A stretch of DNA of 35,058 bases from Streptomyces sp. JHA26 (GTDB lineage: Bacteria > Actinomycetota > Actinomycetes > Streptomycetales > Streptomycetaceae). The notes under the pieces are model-generated. The model was given only the letters and a program-made list of their open reading frames with translations, searched no databases and was not told the DNA's origin. Made by a program: the position numbers and the translations under genes. Positions 13,955 through 22,441 of the stretch are shown one piece after another. The DNA is taken from the NCBI RefSeq assembly GCF_002005565.1, contig NZ_BDJC01000069.1:1-35058 (forward strand). Direction: 5' to 3'. The stretch's first letter is position 1, and each line of letters begins with the position of its first letter.

Positions 13955-15211
13955 TCAGCCGAAGAAGTTCCGTACGTGCTCCAGGCCGTCGACCAGCGCG
14001 TCGATCTCGCCCGGCGTGGAGTACAGATAGAACGACGCTCGCGTGGTCGCAGGAATTCCGTACCGCAGGCAGACCGGCCGCGCGCAGTGGTGGCCGACCC
14101 GGACCGCGATGCCCTGCTCGTCCAGGACCTGGCCCACGTCGTGCGGGTGGATGTCACCCAGGGCGAAGGAGATCGCGGCGCCGCGCTCCTCGGCCGTGGT
14201 GGGGCCGATGATGCGCAGGTCGGGGACCTCCAGCAGCCGCTTGACGGCGTACTCGGTCAGCGCGTGCTCGTGGGCGAGGATCTTGTCCATGCCGATCGAG
14301 TTGAGGTAGTCGATCGCCGCGCCGAGACCGACCGCCTGCGCGATCGGGGGCGTGCCCGCCTCGAACTTGTGCGGTGCCGGGGCGTAGGTGGAGGAGTGCA
14401 TCGAGACGGTCTCGATCATCTCGCCGCCGCCGAGGAACGGCGGGAGGTCCTCCAGGAGTTCCTGGCGGCCCCACAGGACGCCGATGCCGGTCGGACCGCA
14501 CATCTTGTGGCCGGTGAAGGCCACGAAGTCGGCCTGGAGGGCCTGCACGTCCAGCGGCATGTGCGGCGCGGCCTGGGAGGCGTCGATGCACACGAGGGCG
14601 CCGACCTCCTGGGCGCGGCGCACGATCGCCTCGACCGGGTTCTGGGTGCCCAGGATGTTGGAGACCAGCACGAAGGAGACGATCTTGGTCTTCTCCGTGA
14701 TGACCTCCTCTATGTTCGAGAGGTCCAGGCGGCCGTCGTCCGTGAGGCCGAACCAGCGGAGCTTCGCGCCCGTGCGCTGCGCGAGCAGCTGCCACGGCAC
14801 GATGTTGGAGTGGTGCTCCATCTCCGTGATGACGATCTCGGTCTCGTGGTCCACGCGGTAGGGCTCGTCGGCCCAGCCCAGCATGTTCGCCACGAGGTTG
14901 AGGGACTCCGAGGCGTTCTTGGTGAAGATCACCTCGTCGCGGGAGGGCGCGTTGATGAACTCCGCGACCTTGTCCCGCGCACCCTCGTACAGTGCCGTGG
15001 CCTCCTCGGCGAGGACGTGCACGCCACGGTGGACGTTGGCGTTGTGCTGCTCGTAGTACTCGTCGAGCACGTCGATGACCTGGCGCGGGGTCTGCGAGGT
15101 CGCGGCGTTGTCGAGGTAGACGAGCTTCCTCCCGTCGTGGATCACTCGGTCCAGGATCGGGAAGTCCTTGCGGATCGCCTCGGTGTCGAGGAGGCCCGGC
15201 AGCTGTGTCAC
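13955..15211 (-). CDS. sufS: group II cysteine desulfurase (SufS)
   Basis: A 418-residue PLP enzyme that removes sulfur from cysteine and passes it to SufU. The PLP lysine is Lys236 in TGHKMCGP. The catalytic cysteine is Cys376 in RVGHHCARPVC, in the short group II loop context. YLDNAATSQTPRQV near the N-terminus and MEHHSNIVPW (131-140) are typical. The start is GTG at 15211, which overlaps the sufC stop by four bases (GTGA), fitting translational coupling. Confidence 0.96.
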   Translation of the reverse strand: MTQLPGLLDTEAIRKDFPILDRVIHDGRKLVYLDNAATSQTPRQVIDVLDEYYEQHNANVHRGVHVLAEEATALYEGARDKVAEFINAPSRDEVIFTKNASESLNLVANMLGWADEPYRVDHETEIVITEMEHHSNIVPWQLLAQRTGAKLRWFGLTDDGRLDLSNIEEVITEKTKIVSFVLVSNILGTQNPVEAIVRRAQEVGALVCIDASQAAPHMPLDVQALQADFVAFTGHKMCGPTGIGVLWGRQELLEDLPPFLGGGEMIETVSMHSSTYAPAPHKFEAGTPPIAQAVGLGAAIDYLNSIGMDKILAHEHALTEYAVKRLLEVPDLRIIGPTTAEERGAAISFALGDIHPHDVGQVLDEQGIAVRVGHHCARPVCLRYGIPATTRASFYLYSTPGEIDALVDGLEHVRNFFG

Positions 15212-15972
15212 GCGGATGCGCCACCCTTCGTGTATGCCTCGTAGCCCTCTTCCTCCAGCTTGTCGGCGAGCTCGGCACCGCCGGACTCGACGATGCGGCC
15301 GGCCGAGAAGACGTGGACGTGGTCGGGCTTGATGTAGCGCAGGATGCGCGTGTAGTGCGTGATCAGCAGGGTGCCGACCTCGCCGGTCTCGCGAACGCGG
15401 TTGACGCCCTCGGAGACGACGCGCAGGGCGTCGACGTCCAGGCCGGAGTCGGTCTCGTCGAGGATCGCGACCTTCGGCTTGAGCAGCTCCAGCTGGAGGA
15501 TCTCGTGGCGCTTCTTCTCACCGCCGGAGAAGCCCTCGTTGACGTTGCGCTCGGCGAAGGCGGGGTCCATGCTGAGGCGCTCCATGGCCTCCTTGACCTC
15601 CTTCACCCAGGTGCGCAGCTTGGGGGCCTCGCCGCGGACGGCGGTGGCGGAGGTGCGCAGGAAGTTGGAGACCGAGACGCCGGGGACCTCGACCGGGTAC
15701 TGCATGGCGAGGAAGAGGCCGGCGCGGGCGCGCTCGTCGACGGACATCTCCAGGACGTCCTCGCCGTCGAGGGTGACGGTGCCGCCGGTGATCGTGTACT
15801 TGGGGTGACCCGCGAGCGAGTAGGCGAGGGTCGACTTGCCGGAGCCGTTGGGGCCCATGATGGCGTGCGTCTCGCCCTGCTTCACGGTGAGGTCGACGCC
15901 CTTGAGGATCTCCTTCGTGGCGTTGTCGGCCTCGACGGTGACGTGCAGGTCTCGGATTTCAAGCGTTGCCAT
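15208..15972 (-). CDS. sufC: Fe-S assembly ATPase SufC
   Basis: A 254-residue soluble ABC-type ATPase of the SufBC2D scaffold. Walker A is GPNGSGKS (40-47), the signature is FSGGEKKR (148-155), Walker B is VAILDETDSGLD (168-179), and the H-loop His is at 206. The LDETDSGLD variant is the SufC hallmark, differing from transporter ATPases. The ATG at 15972 is 7 nt after the Rieske stop. Nothing suggests a membrane partner; SufB and SufD lie upstream in the operon. Confidence 0.97.
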   Translation of the reverse strand: MATLEIRDLHVTVEADNATKEILKGVDLTVKQGETHAIMGPNGSGKSTLAYSLAGHPKYTITGGTVTLDGEDVLEMSVDERARAGLFLAMQYPVEVPGVSVSNFLRTSATAVRGEAPKLRTWVKEVKEAMERLSMDPAFAERNVNEGFSGGEKKRHEILQLELLKPKVAILDETDSGLDVDALRVVSEGVNRVRETGEVGTLLITHYTRILRYIKPDHVHVFSAGRIVESGGAELADKLEEEGYEAYTKGGASA

Positions 15973-15979
15973 GGGTGCC

Positions 15980-16297
15980 TCAGGACTCCTGGGTGAGGGA
16001 GACGAGCACGTCGTCCCCTTCGATCTTTACGGGATATACGGGGACGGGGCGCGTCGCCGGAAGACTGTCGGGCTTGCCCGAGCGGAGGTCGAAGCGCGAG
16101 CCGTGCAGCCAGCACTCGATGTGGCAGTCGTCGACCTCGCCCTCGGCGAGCGAGACGTTCGCGTGCGAGCAGATGTCGTGGATCGCGAAGACCTCGCCCT
16201 CGGTCCGCACGACGGAGATCGGCGTGCCGTCGAGTTCCACCCGCTTCGGGGTGTCCTCCTCCAGCTCGTCCGCTCCACAGACGCGTACGAAGGTCAT
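15980..16297 (-). CDS. Rieske-type [2Fe-2S] ferredoxin in the suf operon
   Basis: A 105-residue single-domain Rieske protein. The ligands are Cys43-x-His45 in CSHANVSL and Cys62-x-x-His65 in ECWLHG, 16 residues between. It resembles small NirD-like and dioxygenase ferredoxins. No signal peptide or membrane anchor is present, so it is cytoplasmic. It sits between sufD and sufC with ATGA overlap at its start and 7 nt to sufC at its end, hence co-translated with the scaffold genes. It may supply electrons for cluster assembly; that role is inference from context. Confidence 0.93.
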   Translation of the reverse strand: MTFVRVCGADELEEDTPKRVELDGTPISVVRTEGEVFAIHDICSHANVSLAEGEVDDCHIECWLHGSRFDLRSGKPDSLPATRPVPVYPVKIEGDDVLVSLTQES

Positions 16298-17478
16298 GCG
16301 ACCGACGCCTCCAGCTCTTCCGCGATCTTGGCGAGCAGGCGCTCCTCGATGTCCGCGACGCCGATCTGCTGGACCAGCTCGGCGAAGAAGCCGTGGACCA
16401 CCAGGCGGCGGGCGTCCAGCTCGGGGATGCCGCGGGCCATCAGGTAGAAGAGCTGCTCGTCGTCGAAGCGGCCGGTGGCGGAGGCGTGGCCGGCGCCGAC
16501 GATCTCGCCGGTCTCGATCTCCAGGTTCGGCACGGAGTCGACCCGCGCGCCGTCGGTGAGGACGAGGTTGCGGTTCATCTCGTAGGTGTCGGTGCCCTCG
16601 GCCGCGGCCTCGATGAGCACGTCGCCGATCCAGACCGCGTGCGCGTCGTCGCCCTGGAGCGCGCCCTTGTAGGCGACGTTCGACTTGCAGTGCGGGACGT
16701 TGTGGTCGACCAGGAGGCGGTGCTCCTGGTGCTGGCCGGCGTCGGTGAAGTACAGGCCGAACAGCTCGGCCTCGCCGCCGGGACCGGCGTAGGTCACGCG
16801 CGGGTGCAGCCGGACCAGGTCGCCGCCGAAGGTGACCACGAAGGACTTGAAGCCGGCGTCGCGGCCGATCAGCGCGTTGTGCTGGCCGACGTGGACGGCC
16901 TTGTCGTCCCAGTCCTGGACGGAGACGACGGTCAGCTTGGCGCCGTCGCCCAGGACGTAGTCGACGTTGGCGGCGAGCACCGCGTCGCCGGTGTGGTCGA
17001 TGACCACCACGGCCTCGGCGAAGGCGCCCAGCTCGACGACCTGGTGGGCGAAGGCGGTGCCGCCCTGGCCGTGCACGGCGATGCGGATCGGCTCGGTGAG
17101 GACCGTCTCCTTGGGGACGGTGATCACGCCGGCCTTCTCGAACGCCGAGAAGGCCTGGGCGGCGACCCGGTCCACGGGGGTGCCGGCCTTGCCGATGCGC
17201 GCGTCGTCGCGGCCGACGGTCTCGACGACGACGCCCTCGGGCGCGTCGATGTCGACCTTCACGCCGTCACCGGTGGCGACCGCGGTGCCGTCGTGCAGTC
17301 CGCGCAGGCGCTCCAGCGGGGTGAACCGCCATTCCTCCTCGCGGCCGTGGGGGACCGGGAAGTCCGCCACGTCGAAGGACGCGGGTGCGCTCATGCGCGT
17401 GGCGACGGTCGACTCCGCGGCCACCGCGATCTGACCCGCGGTGGTGGAGCCCACGGGGATGTTCTGAGCCTCAGCCAT
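16294..17478 (-). CDS. sufD: Fe-S assembly scaffold protein SufD
   Basis: A 394-residue SufBD-family protein, paralog of SufB and partner in SufBC2D. Diagnostic segments are HGREEEWRFTPLERLRGL near residues 45-65, the right-handed beta-helix core, and the C-terminal SufBD signature GEIVGAGHASATGRFDDEQLFYLMARGIPELDARRLVVHGFF. His in GHAS corresponds to the residue that, in E. coli SufD, helps form the assembly site. The ATG at 17478 lies 60 nt after sufB. The stop overlaps the Rieske start. Confidence 0.95.
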   Translation of the reverse strand: MAEAQNIPVGSTTAGQIAVAAESTVATRMSAPASFDVADFPVPHGREEEWRFTPLERLRGLHDGTAVATGDGVKVDIDAPEGVVVETVGRDDARIGKAGTPVDRVAAQAFSAFEKAGVITVPKETVLTEPIRIAVHGQGGTAFAHQVVELGAFAEAVVVIDHTGDAVLAANVDYVLGDGAKLTVVSVQDWDDKAVHVGQHNALIGRDAGFKSFVVTFGGDLVRLHPRVTYAGPGGEAELFGLYFTDAGQHQEHRLLVDHNVPHCKSNVAYKGALQGDDAHAVWIGDVLIEAAAEGTDTYEMNRNLVLTDGARVDSVPNLEIETGEIVGAGHASATGRFDDEQLFYLMARGIPELDARRLVVHGFFAELVQQIGVADIEERLLAKIAEELEASVA

Positions 17479-17538
17479 GGCTGTCGGTCTGCTCTCTTCC
17501 TACGTTCCTGGATCTGGGGACTGCGGTGCGGAGCGGGG

Positions 17539-18960
17539 TCAGCCGACCGCGCCCTCCATCTGCAGCTCGATCAGCCGGTTGAGCTCGAGGGCGTACTCCA
17601 TGGGCAGCTCCTTGGCGATCGGCTCGACGAAGCCGCGCACGATCATCGCCATCGCCTCGAACTCGCTCAGACCGCGGCTCATCAGGTAGAAGAGCTGGTC
17701 CTCGGAGACCTTGGAGACGGTCGCCTCGTGGCCCATGGACACGTCGTCCTCGCGGACGTCCACGTAGGGGTACGTGTCGGAGCGGGAGATGGTGTCGACG
17801 AGCAGCGCGTCGCACAGCACGTTCGACTTGGAGCCGTGGGCGCCCTCGCCGATCTCGACGAGGCCGCGGTAGGAGGTGCGGCCGCCGCCGCGCGCCACGG
17901 ACTTCGACACGATGTTGGAGGAGGTGTTCGGCGCCATGTGGACCATCTTGGAGCCGGCGTCCTGGTGCTGGCCCTCGCCGGCGAAGGCGATGGACAGCGT
18001 CTCGCCCTTGGCGTGCTCGCCCATCAGGTAGACGGCCGGGTACTTCATCGTCACCTTGGAGCCGATGTTGCCGTCGATCCACTCCATGGTCGCGCCCTCG
18101 TACGCCACGGCGCGCTTGGTGACCAGGTTGTAGACGTTGTTCGACCAGTTCTGGATGGTCGTGTAGCGGCAGCGGGCGTTCTTCTTGACGATGATCTCGA
18201 CCACGGCGCTGTGCAGGGAGTCCGACTTGTAGATCGGAGCCGTGCAGCCCTCGACGTAGTGCACGTAGGCACCCTCGTCGACGATGATCAGGGTCCGCTC
18301 GAACTGGCCCATGTTCTCCGTGTTGATGCGGAAGTAGGCCTGCAGCGGGATCTCGACGTGCACGCCCTTCGGCACGTAGATGAAGGAGCCGCCGGACCAC
18401 ACGGCGGTGTTCAGCGCGGCGAACTTGTTGTCGCCGGCCGGGATGACCGTGCCGAAGTACTCCTTGAAGAGCTCCGGGTGCTCCTTCAGCGCGGTGTCGG
18501 TGTCGAGGAAGATGACGCCCTGCTCCTCCAGGTCCTCGCGGATCTGGTGGTAGACGACCTCGGACTCGTACTGGGCCGCGACACCGGCGACGAGGCGCTG
18601 CTTCTCCGCCTCGGGGATGCCGAGCTTGTCGTACGTGTTCTTGATGTCCTCGGGCAGGTCCTCCCAGGACTCCGCCTGCTTCTCCGTGGAGCGCACGAAG
18701 TACTTGATGTTGTCGAAGTCGATGCCCGACAGGTCCGAGCCCCAGTTCGGCATGGGCTTCTTCTCGAACAGCTTCAGGCCCTTGAGACGGAGCTTGGTCA
18801 TCCACTCCGGCTCGGACTTCTTGTCGGAGATGTCCCGGACGACGTCCTCGTCGATGCCGCGCCTGGCGGAGGCGCCGGCCGTGTCGGAGTCGGCCCAGCC
18901 GTACTCGTACTTGCCCAGGCCCTCGAGCTCAGGGTGAGCAGTCTCCGTGGGGAGAGTCAT
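17539..18960 (-). CDS. sufB: Fe-S assembly scaffold protein SufB
   Basis: A 473-residue SufBD-family scaffold, the usual SufB length. Typical segments are YEYGWADSDTAGASARRGI near the start, FIYVPKGVHVEIPLQAYFRINTENMGQFERTLIIVDEGAYVHYVEGCTAP in the middle (with the conserved Cys of EGCTAP), and GHEATVSKVSEDQLFYLMSRGLSEFEA near the end. The ATG at 18960 overlaps the sufR stop (ATGA) and is preceded by GGGAGG nine bases upstream, so it is preferred over the longer open frame reaching 19119, which would lie inside sufR. It is the second gene of the operon. Confidence 0.96.
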   Translation of the reverse strand: MTLPTETAHPELEGLGKYEYGWADSDTAGASARRGIDEDVVRDISDKKSEPEWMTKLRLKGLKLFEKKPMPNWGSDLSGIDFDNIKYFVRSTEKQAESWEDLPEDIKNTYDKLGIPEAEKQRLVAGVAAQYESEVVYHQIREDLEEQGVIFLDTDTALKEHPELFKEYFGTVIPAGDNKFAALNTAVWSGGSFIYVPKGVHVEIPLQAYFRINTENMGQFERTLIIVDEGAYVHYVEGCTAPIYKSDSLHSAVVEIIVKKNARCRYTTIQNWSNNVYNLVTKRAVAYEGATMEWIDGNIGSKVTMKYPAVYLMGEHAKGETLSIAFAGEGQHQDAGSKMVHMAPNTSSNIVSKSVARGGGRTSYRGLVEIGEGAHGSKSNVLCDALLVDTISRSDTYPYVDVREDDVSMGHEATVSKVSEDQLFYLMSRGLSEFEAMAMIVRGFVEPIAKELPMEYALELNRLIELQMEGAVG

Positions 18961-19688
18961 GCGGGGTTCCTCCCGGCCGTGCTTGCGGATGCGTTGTCGT
19001 TGGTCTTGGAAGTCTTGGGGACGTACGTGGTGCAGACGCCGTCGCCGTGCGCGATGGTCGCGAGCCGCTGCACATGCGTACCGAGCAGCTCGGCGAAAAA
19101 TTCCGTCTCCGCCTCGCACAGCTGCGGGAACTGCTCGGCGACGTGGGCGACCGGGCAGTGGTGCTGGCAGAGCTGCTCACCCTGCTGGGGCCGGGGCGCG
19201 CTGCGCGCGGTAGCAGCGTACCCGTCCGCGCTCAGGGCCTTGGCCAGGGCTTGCGTGCGCTGCTCGGGGGCGGCGCCCTCGACCGCCTTGCGGTACGCGC
19301 CCGCCTGGGCGGCGATCCGGGCCCGGGCGAAGGCGGCGATCGCCTGCTCCCCGCCCTCCTGCTCGGCGATCCAGCGCAGGGCGTCCGCGGCGAGCTTGTC
19401 GTACGACTGGTCGAAGGCGTCGCGACCGCAGTCGGTGAGTGCGAAGACCTTGGCCGGGCGCCCGCGCGTACGCGTGCCGTAGACCCGCTGTTCACGGGCT
19501 TCGACCACGTCGTCGGCGACCAGGGCGTCGAGGTGGCGCCGGACGGCGGCCTGGGTCAGGCCCAGGCGCCCGGCGAGCTCGGCGACGGTCGACGGCCCGT
19601 GGTCCAGGATGGAGCGCGCGACGCGGTTGCGGGTGGACCGCTCACCGGTCGCGAGTTCCTCCTGCGGAGCCTCGCCAACGTTTTTCAC
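18957..19688 (-). CDS. sufR: Fe-S-sensing repressor SufR
   Basis: A 243-residue winged-helix regulator. The DNA-binding domain is at residues 20-85 (RNRVARSILDHGPSTVAELAGRLGLTQAAVRRHLDALVADDVV, then RTRGRPAKVFALT). The cluster ligands are in LCQHHCPVAHVAEQFPQLC (Cys174, Cys178, Cys191), with Cys219 as a further candidate. SufR represses suf when it holds an Fe-S cluster. The frame is open 24 codons further to a GTG at 19760, but I prefer GTG 19688. It sits at the edge of a CAAC-N6-GTTG operator, 6 nt after AACAAT; the upstream extension contains a TTA codon and AT-rich codons unlike the rest. The start is thus probably leaderless and autoregulated. Confidence 0.88.
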   Translation of the reverse strand: MKNVGEAPQEELATGERSTRNRVARSILDHGPSTVAELAGRLGLTQAAVRRHLDALVADDVVEAREQRVYGTRTRGRPAKVFALTDCGRDAFDQSYDKLAADALRWIAEQEGGEQAIAAFARARIAAQAGAYRKAVEGAAPEQRTQALAKALSADGYAATARSAPRPQQGEQLCQHHCPVAHVAEQFPQLCEAETEFFAELLGTHVQRLATIAHGDGVCTTYVPKTSKTNDNASASTAGRNPA

Positions 19689-19701
19689 AACGCCATTGTT
19701 G
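19688..19701 (-). promoter_or_regulatory. SufR-type operator CAAC-N6-GTTG overlapping the suf promoter
   Basis: CAAC-AATGGC-GTTG on the minus strand. From memory, SufR in Streptomyces avermitilis and cyanobacteria recognises this spacing. The -10-like AACAAT lies within the site and a -35-like TTGCCC lies 18 nt upstream of it (about 19718-19723), so bound SufR would block RNA polymerase. Confidence 0.72.
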
Positions 19702-19756
19702 CGTAATTCCTCGAGGGCGGGCAAGCCGCGTCCGGAGGCCCGGAAGGTGCCCTGCG

Positions 19757-19779
19757 TCACTTAGGCCTGCCTAACGTGA
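19757..19779. promoter_or_regulatory. iron-box-like palindrome between suf and the AAC(3)-like gene
   Basis: The plus strand from 19761 reads TTAGGCCTGCCTAACGTGA, matching 14 of 19 positions of the DmdR/IdeR iron-box consensus TTAGGTGAGCCTAACCTAA. It also contains the perfect inverted repeat TTAGGC-CT-GCCTAA (19761-19774). It lies about 55 bp upstream of the predicted suf promoter -10 and about 70 bp upstream of the divergent gene. Binding by an iron regulator is inference. Confidence 0.5.
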
Positions 19780-19835
19780 CCTGCGGAAACGATCTTTGAT
19801 CGATCAGGACGCTGGCGCCCCGGGCCCGCTTCGGC

Positions 19836-19841
19836 GAGACT
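19836..19841 (+). promoter_or_regulatory. candidate -10 for leaderless AAC(3)-like gene
   Basis: GAGACT is followed by CGCCCGC and the ATG at 19849, a 7-nt gap. No Shine-Dalgarno sequence is present. Confidence 0.35.
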
Positions 19842-19848
19842 CGCCCGC

Positions 19849-20661
19849 ATGCCCGCACCCGTTCCGACCGGCCCACTCGTCACCCGCGGCACGATCGCCG
19901 CCGGACTGCGCGAGCTGGGCGTCCGGACCGACGACGTCCTCCTCGTGCACTCCTCCCTCAGCTCGCTCGGCTGGGTCTGCGGAGGACCCGTCGCGGTCGT
20001 CCAGGGCCTCCTCGACGCGCTCGGCCCGGACGGCACCCTGGTGGTCCCCACCCAGACCGGCGACCTCTCCGACCCGGCCCTGTGGAGCGACCCGCCGGTG
20101 CCCGAGGAGTGGTGGGACACCGTCCGCGCCGCGATGCCCGCCTACGACCCGCTGATCACGCCCTCGCGCGGGGTCGGGGTGGTCCCCGAGACCGTGCGCA
20201 CCTGGCCGGGCGCCCTGCGCAGCGCGCACCCGCAGACGTCCTTCGCGGCTCTCGGCCCGCGCGCCGCCGAGGTGGTCGCGGGGCACGCCACCGACTGCCG
20301 GCTGGGCGAGCGCAGCCCGCTGGCGACCCTGGAGCGGCTGGGTGCGCGGATCCTCCTGCTCGGGGCGGGCTACGCCTCCTGCACCGCCTTCCACCTCGCC
20401 GAGTACCGGATCCCCTCCCCGCTGGTCGAGGTGGGCCGGCCGGGGCCGGTGGGCTGGGAGCGGGTGACCGAGGTCTCGATCACCTCGGACCGGTTCGACG
20501 AGCTGGGCCACGACTTCGAGCGGGACCGGCCCGTCGTCCGCGGCAGGATCGGCGCGGCCGACGTACGGCTGTTCCCGCTGGCGGACGCGGTCGCCTACGC
20601 CGAGCGGTGGCTGCCGCTGCACCGTCCCCGTGCGGAGGACATCGCGCACCCCCGCGCCTGA
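19849..20661 (+). CDS. AAC(3)-family aminoglycoside N-acetyltransferase-like protein
   Basis: A 270-residue member of the Antibiotic_NAT (PF02522) family. The start of the fold shows VLLVHSSLSSLGWVCGGPVAVVQ, then LGPDGTLVVPTQTGDLSDP, then GVVPETVRTWPGALRSAHPQTSFAALGPRA, and the conserved ILLLGAGYASCTAFHLAEYR. Family members acetylate the 3-amino group of 2-deoxystreptamine antibiotics, but many chromosomal copies in streptomycetes have no proven resistance role. It diverges from the suf operon and lies beside an iron-box-like palindrome, so the physiological substrate may be unrelated to antibiotics. The ATG follows a -10-like hexamer by 7 nt, so the mRNA is probably leaderless. Confidence 0.86.
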   Translation: MPAPVPTGPLVTRGTIAAGLRELGVRTDDVLLVHSSLSSLGWVCGGPVAVVQGLLDALGPDGTLVVPTQTGDLSDPALWSDPPVPEEWWDTVRAAMPAYDPLITPSRGVGVVPETVRTWPGALRSAHPQTSFAALGPRAAEVVAGHATDCRLGERSPLATLERLGARILLLGAGYASCTAFHLAEYRIPSPLVEVGRPGPVGWERVTEVSITSDRFDELGHDFERDRPVVRGRIGAADVRLFPLADAVAYAERWLPLHRPRAEDIAHPRA

Positions 20662-20678
20662 GCCCCCGCCGGCGTCCC

Positions 20679-20684
20679 TAGACT
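20679..20684 (+). promoter_or_regulatory. candidate -10 TAGACT before ABC exporter operon
   Basis: TAGACT lies 8 nt before the ATG at 20693, in the 31-bp gap after the AAC(3)-like gene. It would give a leaderless or nearly leaderless mRNA. Confidence 0.5.
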
Positions 20685-20692
20685 CGTGACCC

Positions 20693-21616
20693 ATGCGAAG
20701 CGAGCCCGTGGTCCAGGTCCAGGCCCTGGTGAAGCGGTACGGCACGAAGACCGCGGTGGACGGCCTCGACCTGGTGGCCCGGGCGGGTGTCACCGCCGTG
20801 CTCGGCCCCAACGGGGCCGGCAAGACGACCACCGTCGAGACCTGTGAGGGGTACCGCAGGCCGGACTCCGGCACGGTGCGCGTCCTGGGCCTGGACCCGG
20901 TGCGGCAGGGTCCCGAGCTGCGTCCCCGGATCGGCGTGATGCTCCAGTCCGGCGGCGTCTACTCCGGCGCCCGCGCGGACGAGATGCTGCGCCACGTCGC
21001 GAAGCTGCACGCCCACCCCCTGGACGTCGACGCCCTGATCGAGCGGCTGGGCCTGGGCTCCTGCGGCCGGACGACGTACCGCAGGCTCTCCGGGGGCCAG
21101 CAGCAGCGGCTCGCCCTGGCGATGGCCGTGGTCGGCCGTCCCGAGCTGGTGTTCCTGGACGAGCCGACCGCGGGCCTGGACCCGCAGGCCCGCCGCGCCA
21201 CCTGGGACCTCGTGCGGGACCTGCGCGCCGACGGCGTCTCGGTGATCCTCACCACGCACTACATGGACGAGGCCGAGCAGCTGGCCGACGACGTGGCGAT
21301 CATCGACGCCGGCCGGGTCGTCGCCCAGGGCGCGCCCGAGGAGCTGTGCCGCGGCGGCGCCGAGAACACGCTGCGCTTCACCGGCCGGCCCGGGCTCGAC
21401 GTGGCCTCGCTGCTCAAGGCCCTCCCCGCGGACTCCTCCGCCGCCGAGCTGATCCCGGGCTCCTACCGCGTCGTCGGCAAGGTCGACCCGCAACTGCTGG
21501 CCACGGTGACCTCCTGGTGCGCCCAGCACGGGGTGATGCCGGACCGCATCTCGGTGGAGCGGCACACGCTGGAGGACGTCTTCCTGGAGCTCACGGGCAA
21601 GGAACTGCGCGCATGA
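20693..21616 (+). CDS. ABC exporter ATP-binding protein
   Basis: A 307-residue nucleotide-binding subunit. Walker A is GPNGAGKTT (about residues 39-47). The Q-loop region GVMLQSGGVYSG is followed by the signature LSGGQQQRLALAMA and Walker B LVFLDEPTAGLDPQARR; TTHYMDEAEQLADDV contains the switch His. The C-terminal 60 residues form an accessory domain as in DrrA/CcmA-type exporters. The partner permease starts within its stop codon (ATGA). The pair precedes ctaA; in Streptomyces this position is conserved and a link to cytochrome oxidase assembly has been suspected, but the cargo cannot be read from sequence. Confidence 0.93.
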   Translation: MRSEPVVQVQALVKRYGTKTAVDGLDLVARAGVTAVLGPNGAGKTTTVETCEGYRRPDSGTVRVLGLDPVRQGPELRPRIGVMLQSGGVYSGARADEMLRHVAKLHAHPLDVDALIERLGLGSCGRTTYRRLSGGQQQRLALAMAVVGRPELVFLDEPTAGLDPQARRATWDLVRDLRADGVSVILTTHYMDEAEQLADDVAIIDAGRVVAQGAPEELCRGGAENTLRFTGRPGLDVASLLKALPADSSAAELIPGSYRVVGKVDPQLLATVTSWCAQHGVMPDRISVERHTLEDVFLELTGKELRA

Positions 21617-22392
21617 CGACGACAACGCCCACGGGCACCTACACCCCCCGGCCCGGCGCCGCGCCGCTCGGCCGCATGATCGCGACGCAGGCCGCGCTCG
21701 AGACGAAGATGCTGCTGCGCAACGGCGAGCAGCTGCTGCTGACGGTGATCATCCCGACGCTGCTGCTGGTGCTGTTCAGCTCGGTCGACATCGTCGACAC
21801 CGGCGAGGGCGAGGCCGTGGACTTCCTCGCTCCCGGCGTCCTGGCGCTGGCCGTGCTGTCGACGGCGTTCACCGGACAGGCCATCGCCACCGGCTTCGAG
21901 CGCCGCTACGGGGTGCTGAAGCGGCTCGCCGCCTCCCCGCTGCCGCGCTGGGGCCTGATGACCGCGAAGACGGTGTCCGTGCTGGTCACCGAGGTCCTCC
22001 AGGTGGTCCTGCTGACCGTGATCGCCTTCGCGCTGGGCTGGTCGCCGCACGGCAGCCCGTTCACCGTGCTGCTGCTCATGGTGCTCGGCACGGCCGCCTT
22101 CTCCGGGCTCGGGCTGCTCATGGCCGGCACGCTCAAGGCGGAGGCCACGCTCGCCGCCGCCAACCTGGTCTTCCTGCTGCTGCTGGTGGGCGGCGGGGTG
22201 ATCGTGCCGCTGGACAAGTTCCCGGACGCGGCGCGGGACGTCCTCGGTCTGCTGCCGGTCTCCGCCCTGTCGGACGGCCTGCGGGACGTGCTGCAGCACG
22301 GGGCCGGGGTGCCGTGGGGCGACCTCGGGATCCTCGCCGGGTGGGCGGTCGTGGGGCTCGCGGCGGCCGGGAAGTTCTTCCGCTGGGAGTAG
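21613..22392 (+). CDS. ABC-2 type exporter permease
   Basis: A 259-residue membrane subunit. After a Thr/Pro-rich cytoplasmic N-terminus there are about six hydrophobic segments: LLLTVIIPTLLLVLFSSV, FLAPGVLALAVLSTAFTG, VLVTEVLQVVLLTVIAFAL, VLLLMVLGTAAFSGLGLLM, AAANLVFLLLLVGGGVIV and ILAGWAVVGLAAAG. ERRYGVLKRLAASPLPRWGLM is the coupling-helix region typical of ABC-2 permeases. The ATG overlaps the stop of the ATPase gene by four bases, confirming the start and co-expression. Confidence 0.93.
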   Translation: MTTTTPTGTYTPRPGAAPLGRMIATQAALETKMLLRNGEQLLLTVIIPTLLLVLFSSVDIVDTGEGEAVDFLAPGVLALAVLSTAFTGQAIATGFERRYGVLKRLAASPLPRWGLMTAKTVSVLVTEVLQVVLLTVIAFALGWSPHGSPFTVLLLMVLGTAAFSGLGLLMAGTLKAEATLAAANLVFLLLLVGGGVIVPLDKFPDAARDVLGLLPVSALSDGLRDVLQHGAGVPWGDLGILAGWAVVGLAAAGKFFRWE

Positions 22393-22441
22393 GAGTACGC
22401 CCGATGGGCCACCCTCGTGAACGCGTGCACAAGCGGCCGCC

